Positions 43,450-52,498 are shown, counted from the stretch's first letter. The stretch is 64,000 nt of DNA from CAHJXG01 sp965277495 (GCA_965277495.1 OZ255824.1:2790001-2854000), one strand, 5' to 3'. Numbers and translations: made by a program. The notes: generated from the letters alone by a model not told the origin.

Positions 43450-43748
43450 ATGCCTCAATCTCCGGCGGTTGCGTGGCCGGCGGGGATCGGTCCGCCGTCG
43501 CCGCCCGGAGTATCAGCACCAGGATGGAAAATCATGCGGCCTGCACCGATTGTTTCCCACCATGTGCTGTTTCGAACAGCGCCGGCCCTGGGTTGCAGCT
43601 TGCGTCGAGCGAGTTCGTGGCGGGTCCGCGCTGGACGGTGGCGGACGCCGTGAGCGCCCGGCCAAGCGCCAAGGCGTAAGTCCACATGCTATGGAGAATA
43701 TCCGTGCCGAGGCGCCATGCCCTCGTCATGCACTCGCATTAGAACAGC
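43450..43748. other. About 300-base intergenic gap
   Basis: The gap lies between the carbamoylase start and the epimerase end. No gene, tRNA or strong repeat is seen; the short open frames have no recognisable content. It probably holds the promoter of the carbamoylase-racemase operon and the epimerase terminator. Confidence 0.5.
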
Positions 43749-44720
43749 TCACTTCGGACGCTCGTTGATGAACCAGTCCACGAAGCGCGGTATGCCGAGT
43801 GCCAGCGGCGTCGTGGGCCGATAGCCGACGTGCCGTTCGATCGCCGAAAGGTCGGCGCAGGTTTCCACCACGTCGACCATTGGGCGAGGTTCCGACCGCA
43901 GCACGGCGGGACGGCCCAGGTGCTGCTCGAGCAGGCGCACCAGCTCGGACACCGGTTCGCCGCGGTTGTTGCCGATGTTGAACACCTTCGGCGCTTCGCC
44001 GGCTGCGGGCGTATGGTCGAGGCAGGCGATGACGCCGGCCACGATATCGTCGATGTAGGTGAAATCCCGCTTGAGCCGCCCGCCGTCGTATAGAGTGATC
44101 GGTTCGCCCTGGCAGATCGCCTCGGCGAACTTGAAATAGGCCATGTCGGGCCGGCCCCACGGCCCATAGACGGTGAAAAACCGCAGCCCGGTCTGCGGCA
44201 GGCCATGAAGATGCCCGTAGGCGTGGCTGATCAGCTCGTCGGACCGTTTGGTTGCGGCATAGAGCGACACGGGCGTGTCGACCGGGTCGGTCTCGGCGAA
44301 CGGCAGCTTGGCATTTCCGCCGTAGACGGAGGACGAGCTGGCATAGACCAGGTGCTCGAGCCGGCTCAGCCGCCGGGCGGCCTCCAGCACGGTGACGTGG
44401 CCCATGACGTTAGACGTTACATAGGCGTAGGGGTCGACCAGGGAGTGATGCACACCGGCCTGTGCCGCCAGATGCACGACGCGGGTCGCCGCGGGTTCGG
44501 CGTCGAACAGCGCGAACGTCGCGGCCTGGTCGGCGATGTCGGCGCGCCGGAAGCGGAAGCCGTCATGCGGTGCGAGCCGGGCCAGCCGCGCCTCCTTCAG
44601 GCGCACGTCGTAGTAGTCGGTCAGGCTGTCGACCCCCACCACCGCGTCGCCGCGGGCTAGCAGCGCGCGGCAGACGTGATAGCCGATGAAGCCGGCCGCC
44701 CCGGTCACGATTGTCGCCAC
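43749..44720 (-). CDS. NAD-dependent sugar-nucleotide epimerase (UDP-glucuronate 4-epimerase-like)
   Basis: A 323-aa extended SDR. The NAD motif is GAAGFIGYH (near residue 7-15), the active-site triad is SSSSVYGG and YAATKRSDE (Ser, Tyr, Lys), and the substrate loop is RFFTVYGPWGRPDMA. The last is typical of UDP-glucuronate 4-epimerases that make UDP-galacturonate for cell-surface polysaccharides. The start is taken as GTG at 44720, just after GGGAGGG. A TTG four codons upstream is a weaker option. It stands alone with long gaps on either side. Confidence 0.88.
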   Translation of the reverse strand: MATIVTGAAGFIGYHVCRALLARGDAVVGVDSLTDYYDVRLKEARLARLAPHDGFRFRRADIADQAATFALFDAEPAATRVVHLAAQAGVHHSLVDPYAYVTSNVMGHVTVLEAARRLSRLEHLVYASSSSVYGGNAKLPFAETDPVDTPVSLYAATKRSDELISHAYGHLHGLPQTGLRFFTVYGPWGRPDMAYFKFAEAICQGEPITLYDGGRLKRDFTYIDDIVAGVIACLDHTPAAGEAPKVFNIGNNRGEPVSELVRLLEQHLGRPAVLRSEPRPMVDVVETCADLSAIERHVGYRPTTPLALGIPRFVDWFINERPK

Positions 44721-45123
44721 GAGCCCTCCCAAACCGTGAGCATCCGACAGCCGCTATCTGGCAGGCGGCCTGCTGCCGATCGGCTGCAACGCGTGTGTCA
44801 TGGCATGAAATCGCTTTGCGTTCGAACTAAATTGCGGTGCAGCCTGTCTTGCCACCGGGCGATCGTGCGTATCATGCCCCCCACAAATTCGTGCCGGCGA
44901 ACATACGGCTGCGCGCGTGGAAGACTGTTGTGGCCAACACAACGCCGAATGGCCGCCCATGCGGCGTGTTTTCCAAAAGGGTTAAAGGCACTTGCAACCC
45001 GAGCGGCGTGACATTGTCAATCTTTGATATAGGGGGCCGGAATGGGGACAAACGTCAATCTGACATCGGAGCTGGAGCGGTTCCGCTTCTGGCCGCTGCG
45101 AGCCTCTTCTTGCATCCTCGTGT
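44721..45123. other. About 400-base intergenic gap
   Basis: No gene is recognised. ACGCCG and CGGCGT at about 44940-44967 can form a short hairpin. The stretch is somewhat less GC-rich than its neighbours. Promoters for the epimerase and a terminator for the methyltransferase-like gene are expected here but not clearly readable. Confidence 0.45.
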
Positions 45124-45714
45124 TCAATGTTGACCGGTCCCCGCCAGCCGCCGGAACACCGTCATGACCCGGAAACGGTGATTGGTGGACTTCACCATGC
45201 CGATCACCGCCTCGATGGCCCATTCGTCCTTGCGATACATCGGCAGCACCTGGTCGAGCCACACCACGCGCGAACCGCCCACCATGCCGCCGGCAAGCGA
45301 GCGCATCACCACGTTCCGCTTCACCATCGTGGTTTGATAACGCTCGGCATCCTCGATGCTATAGGGCGGATCGGCCAGCACGAGGTCGTATTGGTGCAAG
45401 GGCACCGCGGCGAGATCATGCGCGTCGGCGACCCAGGTCGGCTGCATCGCCGGATTGCTGTCCGCCGTGTCGCCCGGCATGGCCGCGAGATCCACCTTGC
45501 CGGAAAACACGTGCAGCACGCGCTTGCGGTCGGGAAACAGCGCCGCGACGCGACGCAGGTACCCAGCCGGGTAACCGCCGTAATACCCGGACTTGACCCG
45601 GTAGTCGTTGCCCATGATCCAGGTGCCGACAACCCGGCCATCCTCGGCAACATACAGGCTGCGGGGAAACTTCGTCAGGCGGCAATAGCTTTCGATGCGG
45701 CTTTGCCAGTCCAT
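45124..45714 (-). CDS. Methyltransferase-like protein with a DPPY motif
   Basis: A 196-aa protein. LVLADPPYS (DPPY at 115-118) is the catalytic motif IV of N6-adenine/N4-cytosine and related base methyltransferases. HVFSGKV at 68-74 looks like a motif I (FxG) for S-adenosylmethionine. It is shorter than standard DNA methyltransferases and lacks a visible target-recognition domain. No restriction enzyme is adjacent. The start is the ATG at 45714 after GGGAGGG. It might be an orphan DNA or RNA methylase. A 10-base direct repeat lies just upstream. Confidence 0.6.
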   Translation of the reverse strand: MDWQSRIESYCRLTKFPRSLYVAEDGRVVGTWIMGNDYRVKSGYYGGYPAGYLRRVAALFPDRKRVLHVFSGKVDLAAMPGDTADSNPAMQPTWVADAHDLAAVPLHQYDLVLADPPYSIEDAERYQTTMVKRNVVMRSLAGGMVGGSRVVWLDQVLPMYRKDEWAIEAVIGMVKSTNHRFRVMTVFRRLAGTGQH

Positions 45715-45776
45715 GGCACCCTCCCGATGCGGAGGCTGAGGATGTCACAGGCCCAATCAACAAGTACAGGACCAAT

Positions 45777-45808
45777 CGTACATGGCTGATACGCGCCGCG
45801 TACATGGC
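45777..45808. promoter_or_regulatory. Direct repeats upstream of the methyltransferase-like gene
   Basis: CGTACATGGC occurs at 45777-45786 and 45799-45808, 22 bases apart, about two helical turns. They lie upstream of the methyltransferase-like gene and downstream of the GntR gene, and may be binding sites for that GntR protein or a promoter element. Confidence 0.3.
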
Positions 45809-45811
45809 GGC

Positions 45812-46558
45812 CTAACCATCCTTGAGGCCCTGACCACTCCGCAGCCGCTCCTCGGTATGCGCGCCGGCCTCGGCCGCGTGCGAATACGCCGCGTCGGCGC
45901 TCGCCCCGGCGTCGCCGCGGAGAACGCCCTCCATGATCCGGCGGTGCTGGTCCCACGCCTGCTTGCGCAACGCGTTCGCCTCCAGCACCAGCACCATCGC
46001 CCGCTGCATATGCGGCCACAACGGCTCCAGCGCGTCGGCGATCGCGTCGTTGCCTGAAATCCGGTAGATCGCCCGGTGGAAATCGATATCCGCCTGCACC
46101 CGCTTCGACATCGCCGTCTCCGCGCCCAGCCGCACCCCGGCATCGAACGCCGCCCGAAGCATCTCCGCCTCCGCCTTCGCCAGCCCGCCGCCCGCCGCCC
46201 GCTTCGCCGCCATGCGCGCCGCCAGCGCATCGAGCGTCGCCCGCACCTGATACAGGTCGCGCACCCGCGCCGGGTCGATCGGCGCGACCTCCAGGCCCTT
46301 CTTGCCAGACTCCCGCAGCAATCCCTGGTGCTTGAGCACCTGCAGCGCGTGGCTGACCGGCGCGCGTGATACTCCGAGGCTCGCCGCAAGCTCCGCCTGC
46401 AGGATGCGCTGGCCCGGCAGCAGCGTGCAGTCGATGATCGCCGCCATCAGCCGCTGATGTACGGCATCGACCAGGACCGGGTTCAATGAGACAGGCTCGA
46501 TCACTATCGCTTCGGTCTTTCGGATTGCAGCCGGCCCCGCTTGCGTGCAGGTTGCCAT
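45812..46558 (-). CDS. GntR-family (FCD) transcriptional regulator
   Basis: A 248-aa regulator. The winged helix has ELAASLGVSRAPVSHALQVL (about 55-75). The C-terminal FCD effector domain has metal-type residues in ADIDFHRAIYRIS, HRRIMEGVLRG and the late HAAEAGAHTEER. It starts at 46558, one base after the DUF2891 stop, so both are likely co-transcribed. FCD regulators usually sense carboxylates or sugar acids. Target genes are not evident; the adjacent peptide-type binding protein or the DUF2891 gene are candidates. Confidence 0.87.
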   Translation of the reverse strand: MATCTQAGPAAIRKTEAIVIEPVSLNPVLVDAVHQRLMAAIIDCTLLPGQRILQAELAASLGVSRAPVSHALQVLKHQGLLRESGKKGLEVAPIDPARVRDLYQVRATLDALAARMAAKRAAGGGLAKAEAEMLRAAFDAGVRLGAETAMSKRVQADIDFHRAIYRISGNDAIADALEPLWPHMQRAMVLVLEANALRKQAWDQHRRIMEGVLRGDAGASADAAYSHAAEAGAHTEERLRSGQGLKDG

Positions 46559-46559
46559 T

Positions 46560-47540
46560 TCAGCTCAGCGCAAGCACCGCAAAGCTCGCCAGCCAATGCT
46601 CGCCCATGTAGTCGCCGCTGACCTGCGGCAGGCTGGCGGCGATGTGCGCCTCCGCCGTTTGCCGGGCGGCGTCCGGATTCGGCGTGAACTCGGCCAGCAC
46701 GCGCCAGCACCAGGCGCGGCTGAGGTTCAGCCCGTCCAGATGCGCGATCTTGCCGTCGCTGCGGTCGCTGACGGTGGCGGGGGTGAACAGCGTCGCGGGC
46801 TGCCCGATGTCGAGCCGCGGCAGGAAACGGGCGAACCAGGGGCCGAACTCATGCGCCGGCAGGGCGGCGCGCATGCACTCCGCCTCGATCAGCGCGGGGG
46901 AAAGGAAGTCGTCGCCGCCGGGCTCCCAGGCTTGGCAATCGGCATCGGGCGCATACCAGCGCCGCGCGGTGTCCGTCAGCATCGTATGGAGCGCCGCATC
47001 TGGGTAGTCGAGCGCCAGCCGGACCGCGAACGCCGTGCTGCTATGGACGCCGGTGCGCACCGGGTAGGTGGCGAGCGGCAGGAACGCCATGAACCGCGCG
47101 GCAAACGCCTGGGCCAGCGGACGCAGCGCGGCGGACCAGGCGCGCCCCTCCGGCGTTTCGTGCAGCGCCAGCTCGGACGCGAGCTTGAGCAGCCAGGCCC
47201 AGCCGTATGGGCGTTCGAACCCACGCGCCTCGGGACGGTCCAGATAGGCGCACTCGCCGGCGACCCGGACGGGCACGAGATGCTCGTCGAACAGGGCGCG
47301 GATCGCCGGCGCATGCGCCATCGCGGAAAACCGCCGGTACAGGTGCGCCAGCATCCAGTAGCCGTGCACGCAGGAGTGCCAGTCGAAGCTGCCATAGAAC
47401 ACCGGGTGCAGCGCGCGCGGGCCGGCCGCGTCCGCAGGCCCGGCCAGCACATGGTCCAGCTTGTTCGGATACTCCCGCGCGACATGGCCGAGCGCTATGG
47501 CGGCGAATCGGTCCGCAAGGCCGGGCGTGAGCTGCGTCAT
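46560..47540 (-). CDS. DUF2891 family protein
   Basis: A 326-aa cytoplasmic, mostly helical protein without a signal peptide. HPVFYGSFDWHSCVHGYWML (about 45-64), YGWAWLLKLASEL and GDDFLSPALIEAECM are the conserved blocks of DUF2891 and give it an alpha/alpha-barrel look reminiscent of glycan- or mannose-acting enzymes. No function is established that I know of. The start is the ATG at 47540. It directly precedes a GntR gene, suggesting a regulated catabolic step. Confidence 0.75.
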   Translation of the reverse strand: MTQLTPGLADRFAAIALGHVAREYPNKLDHVLAGPADAAGPRALHPVFYGSFDWHSCVHGYWMLAHLYRRFSAMAHAPAIRALFDEHLVPVRVAGECAYLDRPEARGFERPYGWAWLLKLASELALHETPEGRAWSAALRPLAQAFAARFMAFLPLATYPVRTGVHSSTAFAVRLALDYPDAALHTMLTDTARRWYAPDADCQAWEPGGDDFLSPALIEAECMRAALPAHEFGPWFARFLPRLDIGQPATLFTPATVSDRSDGKIAHLDGLNLSRAWCWRVLAEFTPNPDAARQTAEAHIAASLPQVSGDYMGEHWLASFAVLALS

Positions 47541-47613
47541 CGCGAGGAAACCCGAAAATACATGAAGACGATGTCTCCCAGCAGGAGGGATAGGGCGGCG
47601 CCTGAACGCGGCT

Positions 47614-49116
47614 TTACGGCAGCAAGCTCACCCCTTGCAGCCGGATCAGCCCGTCCGGCAGCACGTGGTAGCCTTGGACCTGCTTGCGGGCGCCCATGAT
47701 GTAACGCGGCGTATACAAATAGACGATCGGCAGGTCGGACGCCTCCTGTTGCCAAACGCGGGCATACAGGGACCGCCGTGCGTCCGTGTCCATCACCGTC
47801 CGCGCCTGGTCCAGCGCCGCGTCGACGCGGGCGTTGCTGTAACCTGCGATGTTCAGCGGCCCGCCGGTGTGCAGGAAGCTCCAACTGTTGCTGTCCGCGT
47901 CCAGCAGCCCCGACCAGCCGTTCAAGTAGGCGACGTAATCCCCCTTCTGCGTGGCCGCCAGCGACGCGCCGAAGTCCATCGCAGTCACCTGCACGTCGAA
48001 CCCGCCTTCCCGCGCCAGGGACTGCACGACCTCCGCCACTTGCAGGCTTTGCGGGTTGTTCGGCACCGTCAGCGGCACCCGCATCGGCAGCGCCACGCCG
48101 GCCTCGGCCAGCAGCGCCTTTGCCCGGGCCACGTCGCGGGCCGGCGGCCGGACCTCCGGCGCGAACAGCGGGCTGCCGGGCGAGACCGCCTGCGAGTTAG
48201 GGGTGTATTGGCCGTTGAACACCACCTGCACGATCACGTCGCGGTCCAACGACAGCTCGAACGCCTGCCGCACTCGCGGGTCCTGCCCCATTGGCTGCGC
48301 GGCGCGCGGGCCATTGCCCACATTGAACGTGATGCCGGCGTAGCCCAGTCCGCTGGACGACAGCGCCTGCAGCTTCGGGTCCGTCCGGACTGCCTCCGCG
48401 TCCGACGGCACGATGTCCGCGAGGTCCACGGTGCCCGCCCGCAGATTGGCCAAACGCACGGCGCTGTCGGTCATCGCGCGATACACCACGCGGTCGAAAT
48501 GGACGCTGTTTGCGTCCCAATAGCCGGCGAAGCGCTCCAGGGTGATGTGGTCCTGCGCCACCCGCTCGACGAAGCGGAACGGACCGCTGCACACCGGGTT
48601 CAGGCCGAACTCCTTACCGGCGGACGAGGCCGCCGCGGGGGACACCATCATGCCGGCCCGGTCCGTCAGGGTGGCGATGAATGGGGATGACGGCTGTTTC
48701 AGCACGATCCGCACCGTGAGGGGATCGACGGCCTCCACCCGGTCCATCGCCCCCAGCTCCGCCCGGCGGAAGCTGCCCGGCAGGCTGACATGGCGGTCCA
48801 GGTTGAACTTGACCGCCGCCGCGTCGAACGGCGTGCCGTCATGGAAGGTCACGCCGGGCCGCAGGTGCAGGATCAGCGTCACCGGGTCGGCCCACTCGTA
48901 TGACGTGGCCAGCCGGGGCACGACCGCCAGCGACTGGTCGAAGTCGAACAGCTTGTCGCACAACGCCGACATCACGGAGGTGCCGACGTAGGTGCGGCTC
49001 AGCGTCGGGTCCAGGATGTCGGGGTCGTTGTTGATGGCGATGCGCAGTGTCTGGCCCTGGGCAGCGCTGGCCACGCTGAACAGCAAGCAGGCTGCCGCGA
49101 GATGCTTGAGGTTCAT
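47614..49116 (-). CDS. Peptide/nickel-type (SBP_bac_5) periplasmic binding protein
   Basis: A 500-aa precursor. A signal peptide (KHLAAACLLFSVASAAQG, cleaved near 20-22) is followed by TLRIAINNDPDILDPTLSRT. LILHLRPGVTFHDGTPFDAAAVKFN (about 83-107) is the DppA/OppA family hallmark. The start is the ATG at 49116 after GGGAGC. Only the binding protein is here; the DppBCDF-type permease and ATPase genes are absent, so it is an orphan that may serve a system encoded elsewhere. Substrate may be a dipeptide, glutathione or an opine-like molecule. Confidence 0.88.
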   Translation of the reverse strand: MNLKHLAAACLLFSVASAAQGQTLRIAINNDPDILDPTLSRTYVGTSVMSALCDKLFDFDQSLAVVPRLATSYEWADPVTLILHLRPGVTFHDGTPFDAAAVKFNLDRHVSLPGSFRRAELGAMDRVEAVDPLTVRIVLKQPSSPFIATLTDRAGMMVSPAAASSAGKEFGLNPVCSGPFRFVERVAQDHITLERFAGYWDANSVHFDRVVYRAMTDSAVRLANLRAGTVDLADIVPSDAEAVRTDPKLQALSSSGLGYAGITFNVGNGPRAAQPMGQDPRVRQAFELSLDRDVIVQVVFNGQYTPNSQAVSPGSPLFAPEVRPPARDVARAKALLAEAGVALPMRVPLTVPNNPQSLQVAEVVQSLAREGGFDVQVTAMDFGASLAATQKGDYVAYLNGWSGLLDADSNSWSFLHTGGPLNIAGYSNARVDAALDQARTVMDTDARRSLYARVWQQEASDLPIVYLYTPRYIMGARKQVQGYHVLPDGLIRLQGVSLLP

Positions 49117-49213
49117 TCGCGTGCTCCCGGGATGCGCCACGCCGTGCCAGCCGAGTTCAACGCCCACCGCCAAATCTGCTTGGCTCATTAAATCTTAAGC
49201 ATCGTTCGTGCGT

Positions 49214-49223
49214 CGAACGTTCG
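49214..49223. promoter_or_regulatory. Palindrome between divergent genes
   Basis: CGAACGTTCG is a perfect 10-base palindrome within CGTTCGTGCGTCGAACGTTC in the 135-base gap between the divergent binding-protein (49116) and isochorismatase-like (49252) genes. A possible shared operator. Confidence 0.3.
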
Positions 49224-49251
49224 TCGAGCAACTTCACTTCCGAGGTCCTCC

Positions 49252-49941
49252 ATGTCGATTGAAACCGTGCCTGGCCTGAACTCCTCAAGGCGCACCATGC
49301 TGCTCGGCGCCGCAATCCTGGCACAAGCGCGCCCGGCGCTGGCGCAAGGCGCGCAGGCCCGCAAGGCCGCGCTGCCGGCGCTGAAGCTGGAGGGCAAAAC
49401 CTGCGCGCTGATTGTCATCGACCTGCAGGCCAGCAACGAGCATGCGCCGTACACCCCGCATAGTTTCGCCGATGTGGCCCGCAATGCCAACATGGTCGCC
49501 GCGGCGGTTCGCTCGTCCGGCGGCATGGTGGCCCGCACGCATGTACTGGTGGCGGACATGCTCGGCCTGCCATCCGACGAGACCTTGCCCAGCCCGCCGC
49601 CGGGTCCGGACGGCGCGCGATTCGCGGCGGATGCCCAACCGGTGCCGGGCGACGCCGTCATCACCAAACGGCAATGGGGCGCCTTCTACGCGACCGACCT
49701 CGATCAGCAACTTCGGCGGCGAGGCATCCGCACGCTGCTGATCGCCGGCGTCGCCACCGAGTTCGGCGTGGAATCCACCGTCCGGGCCGCTTATGACCAG
49801 GGTTACGCGCTGGTGTTTGTCGAAGACGCCATTTCGGGCGCGGAGGCAAAGTCCAACGACGTCTTCATGGGCGGCCTGTTTCCGTTCATGGGCCGGGTGC
49901 GGACGTCGACGGAGGTCGCCGCGGCACTCTCGGCGGCTTGA
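49252..49941 (+). CDS. Exported isochorismatase-family hydrolase lacking the catalytic Cys
   Basis: A 229-aa protein. A Tat-like signal (SSRRTMLLGAAILAQ, ending ALA near 31) is followed by the isochorismatase fold. Asp57 (IVIDLQ) and Lys139 (VITKRQWG) match catalytic residues, but the nucleophilic Cys of the amidase branch is Gly172 in GVATEFGVESTVR. True isochorismatases also lack this Cys, so activity on an enol-ether or a binding role is possible. The start is the ATG at 49252, with GAGG upstream. It precedes an AAHS carrier gene on the opposite strand. Confidence 0.8.
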   Translation: MSIETVPGLNSSRRTMLLGAAILAQARPALAQGAQARKAALPALKLEGKTCALIVIDLQASNEHAPYTPHSFADVARNANMVAAAVRSSGGMVARTHVLVADMLGLPSDETLPSPPPGPDGARFAADAQPVPGDAVITKRQWGAFYATDLDQQLRRRGIRTLLIAGVATEFGVESTVRAAYDQGYALVFVEDAISGAEAKSNDVFMGGLFPFMGRVRTSTEVAAALSAA

Positions 49942-49979
49942 CGCACTCGCTGTATCGTTCACGTTGGTGGAGGCGCCGC

Positions 49980-51344
49980 TCAATGCCCCAGAACCTCGCT
50001 CCGCTCGAGCGTCCGCGCCGCTTTGCCCTCGGGATGCGCGAACTGCTTCACGACCAGCGCCGCCGCCGACACCAGCGCCGGAATGGCCACGACCATGAAA
50101 ATCTGCGTGAAGGTGAGTTGCCGCCGAGTCAGCTCGGCCACCAGGAACGAGCCGGCAACGCCGCCGAAGCGGCCCAGGCCGAGCATCCAGCCCACGCCCG
50201 TCGCCCGCCCCTGCGTCGGATAGAACGCGGCGGCGAGCGCGGGGAGGGAGGACTGCGCCGTGTTCATCGCGGTGCCGGCCAGCAGCACCATCACAACCAG
50301 CGGGCCGACCGCGCTGCCGACCTGGCCCACCGCCCAGACCGCCACCGCGGTCACCGCGAACCCGGCCGCGATGATCAGGTTGCCGTTGAAGCGGTCCATC
50401 AACCAGCCGAACAGGATCGCGCCCACGCCGCCAAGCGGGAACAGCGCGGAAATCAGCGACGCGGCCTGCGCGCTCAGCCCGGCGTCCCGGAACAGGATCG
50501 GCATCCAGTTGATCAGCGCGTAGAAGATCACCAGGCCCATGAAATACGCCACCCACAGGCTTATTGAGCCCATCAGATAGCCGCTTGAGAGCACGAGGCC
50601 TGCGCCGCTCTTGGCGGTCGCCGCCGGGGCTTTTTCGGACATGGTGAAGGTGCTCGTGTCCCCCGCCGCCGGCGAGATGCGGCGCAGCACGTTGCGGATG
50701 CGGTCCATCGGCTGCCGCTTGGCGACCATGTAGCGCACGGATTCCGGCAGCAGCAGGAGCATGAGCACCGCCAGCGCCAGCGGCGCGGCCCCGCCGAGGA
50801 TCAGGACGCTGCGCCAGCCAAACTGCGGGATCATCCAGGCCGCGAGGAAGCCGCCAAACGCCGCGCCCAGCGGGAAGCCGCAGAACATGGTGTTGGTGAG
50901 CGTGGCGCGCCGGGCGTCGGGGCAGTATTCGCTGATCAGGGTGACGGCGTTCGGCATGGCGGCGCCCAGCCCGAGCCCGGTCACGAAGCGCCAGATCACG
51001 AGCTGGTCGAGGCTGCCCGAGAACGCGGAACATAGGCAGGCGACGCCGAAGACCAGCACCGCGCACACCAGCACCGCCTTGCGGCCAAAACGGTCGGCCA
51101 GCGGCCCGGAGCATAATGCGCCGGCGGCGAGGCCGAACAGCGCCGCGCTGAGCACCGGCGCGAGCGCGGGCCGCGTCACCCCCCATTCGGTGATCAAGGA
51201 CGGGGCGATGTAGCCGATCGCGGCGGTGTCGAACCCGTCCAGCAGCACGATGCAGAAGCATAGCGCGAAGATGACCCACTGAAAGCCCGAGAAAGGATGC
51301 TCGTTGAGGAAGCCCTGAACGTCGAGGCTGCGATCCTGGGCCAT
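49980..51344 (-). CDS. MFS transporter, AAHS family
   Basis: A 454-aa, 12-TM aromatic acid:H+ symporter. The TM1 signature is VLLDGFDTAAIGYIAPSL (about 34-51), loop 2-3 has ADRFGRKA, TM4-5 has GLGLGAAMPNAVTLISEYCP, and loop 8-9 has DRFNGN. It starts with ATG at 51344. It is convergent with the isochorismatase-like gene and divergent from dodecin. Likely imports a hydroxybenzoate-type acid or a related carboxylate. Confidence 0.87.
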   Translation of the reverse strand: MAQDRSLDVQGFLNEHPFSGFQWVIFALCFCIVLLDGFDTAAIGYIAPSLITEWGVTRPALAPVLSAALFGLAAGALCSGPLADRFGRKAVLVCAVLVFGVACLCSAFSGSLDQLVIWRFVTGLGLGAAMPNAVTLISEYCPDARRATLTNTMFCGFPLGAAFGGFLAAWMIPQFGWRSVLILGGAAPLALAVLMLLLLPESVRYMVAKRQPMDRIRNVLRRISPAAGDTSTFTMSEKAPAATAKSGAGLVLSSGYLMGSISLWVAYFMGLVIFYALINWMPILFRDAGLSAQAASLISALFPLGGVGAILFGWLMDRFNGNLIIAAGFAVTAVAVWAVGQVGSAVGPLVVMVLLAGTAMNTAQSSLPALAAAFYPTQGRATGVGWMLGLGRFGGVAGSFLVAELTRRQLTFTQIFMVVAIPALVSAAALVVKQFAHPEGKAARTLERSEVLGH

Positions 51345-51468
51345 GGCTGTCCTCGTTTGGCAATGTTTGGAAGGCTTAGCTTCAAACCGGCGGTCTGCCG
51401 GTGTTCAGCGCTTCTATCCGCGCTCTACACGTCCTAGGCTCGATTGCCACAAACAAGGGGGGCACACC

Positions 51469-51693
51469 ATGGCGGATCCAGTTTATAAAATCGTCGAGCT
51501 CGTCGGGACGTCCGAGGAGAGCATCTCGGACGCTATCGACAACGCCATCAAGAAGGCCTCGCAGAGCCTGCGCCATCTCGGCTGGTTCGAGGTCGGGGAG
51601 GTCCGCGGTTCCATCGAGGAAGGCAAGGTCGGACGTTACCAGGTGACGATAAAGGCCGGGTTCACGCTCGAGGGCGGGGCCGACGCCGGTTAG
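51469..51693 (+). CDS. Dodecin (flavin-sequestering dodecamer)
   Basis: A 74-aa protein. YKIVELVGTSEESISDAIDN and AIKKASQSLRHLGWFEVGEV are the conserved dodecin blocks, with the flavin-stacking Trp within GWFEV, and it ends VGRYQVTIKAGFTLEGG. Dodecins form hollow 12-mers that store or buffer flavins. The start is the ATG at 51469 (GGGGGGC upstream); the longer in-frame extension is not supported. It stands alone. Confidence 0.92.
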   Translation: MADPVYKIVELVGTSEESISDAIDNAIKKASQSLRHLGWFEVGEVRGSIEEGKVGRYQVTIKAGFTLEGGADAG

Positions 51694-52252
51694 GCCGCCT
51701 TTTCGGCAGGCTGCGCCGCTCGCACCAGCTCAAATCCCGCTCGTGGGAAATGCACGTGGATGTTGCCCGCGAGCGGGTCGAGGCGGCGGACGACCATTTC
51801 CTGCGCGGAGCAGGCCGCCGGCTCGCCGGTCACAGGCGGTTCCCTCGCAACTTTTATCGTTAAGCGCGGTGCTGTCCATTACGGCTCACAGTCGGCAATC
51901 CGCTCAAGCCAGGCATGCCGCGTGCCGCTGCTGATCGTGTCCGGGCAGCATCCGGAAAAGACAGCCTTCGTCTCTCGCAGGCCATGATGTATTATCACAA
52001 GGTCGTGTACCTTGCTGCGGCGTATCGCGCAAATTGTCGCCACAATCATCGGTGCAATGCATGGCCATCAACTTGGCATATTCTGATCCCAGAAAAAGCA
52101 ACTACACGGACATCAAAGCTGTTCATTGTCAGTGTTGGCTGCGATGGAGCGCTCACGCTCTAAGCTATTGCTCCGTTTCGGCGGCGAACCTTCACTGGCC
52201 ACAGAGACTTGCGCATACGACCCATAGGCGTTGGCAAAGGTAAAACAGTCGG
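51694..52252. other. About 560-base gene-poor region of lower GC
   Basis: No gene is recognised. Composition is visibly less GC-rich than the flanks from about 51850 onward, and short frames here have unrelated content. It may be decayed or recently acquired DNA. Confidence 0.5.
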
Positions 52253-52459
52253 ATGAGTTTGTTCATTTTCTGCCTGGCTGGCACCGCGCTCAGCTATTTC
52301 ATGGGTCTCAAGATGCCCGGGAACGGCGGCGGCACTGTAAAAGGATGGACATTATCATTGGCAATCGGTCTGTTCCTGGGAATGCTGTACTTCGTGTATT
52401 CAGCATACGGGCTCATCTTCTCGATGGATGCCCTATCAGCGTTGGACTCTTGGTTTTAA
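52253..52459 (+). CDS. Small two-helix membrane protein
   Basis: A 68-aa protein with two hydrophobic segments (LFIFCLAGTALSYFMGL and LSLAIGLFLGMLYFVYSAYG) joined by a Gly-rich loop (GNGGGTVKG). The start is the ATG at 52253, with only a weak AAAGG further upstream. The hydrophobic pattern is too regular for chance but no family is recognised. It lies in a GC-poor patch next to a LysR gene. Confidence 0.5.
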   Translation: MSLFIFCLAGTALSYFMGLKMPGNGGGTVKGWTLSLAIGLFLGMLYFVYSAYGLIFSMDALSALDSWF

Positions 52460-52498
52460 AGCCCGCCGAACCCCAAGATCCCCTATAACATCAGCATG

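Noticed and set aside
44940..44967. Hairpin ACGCCG/CGGCGT as a terminator or small RNA
   Set aside because: Six-base stem with a long loop and no U-tract; too weak to call.
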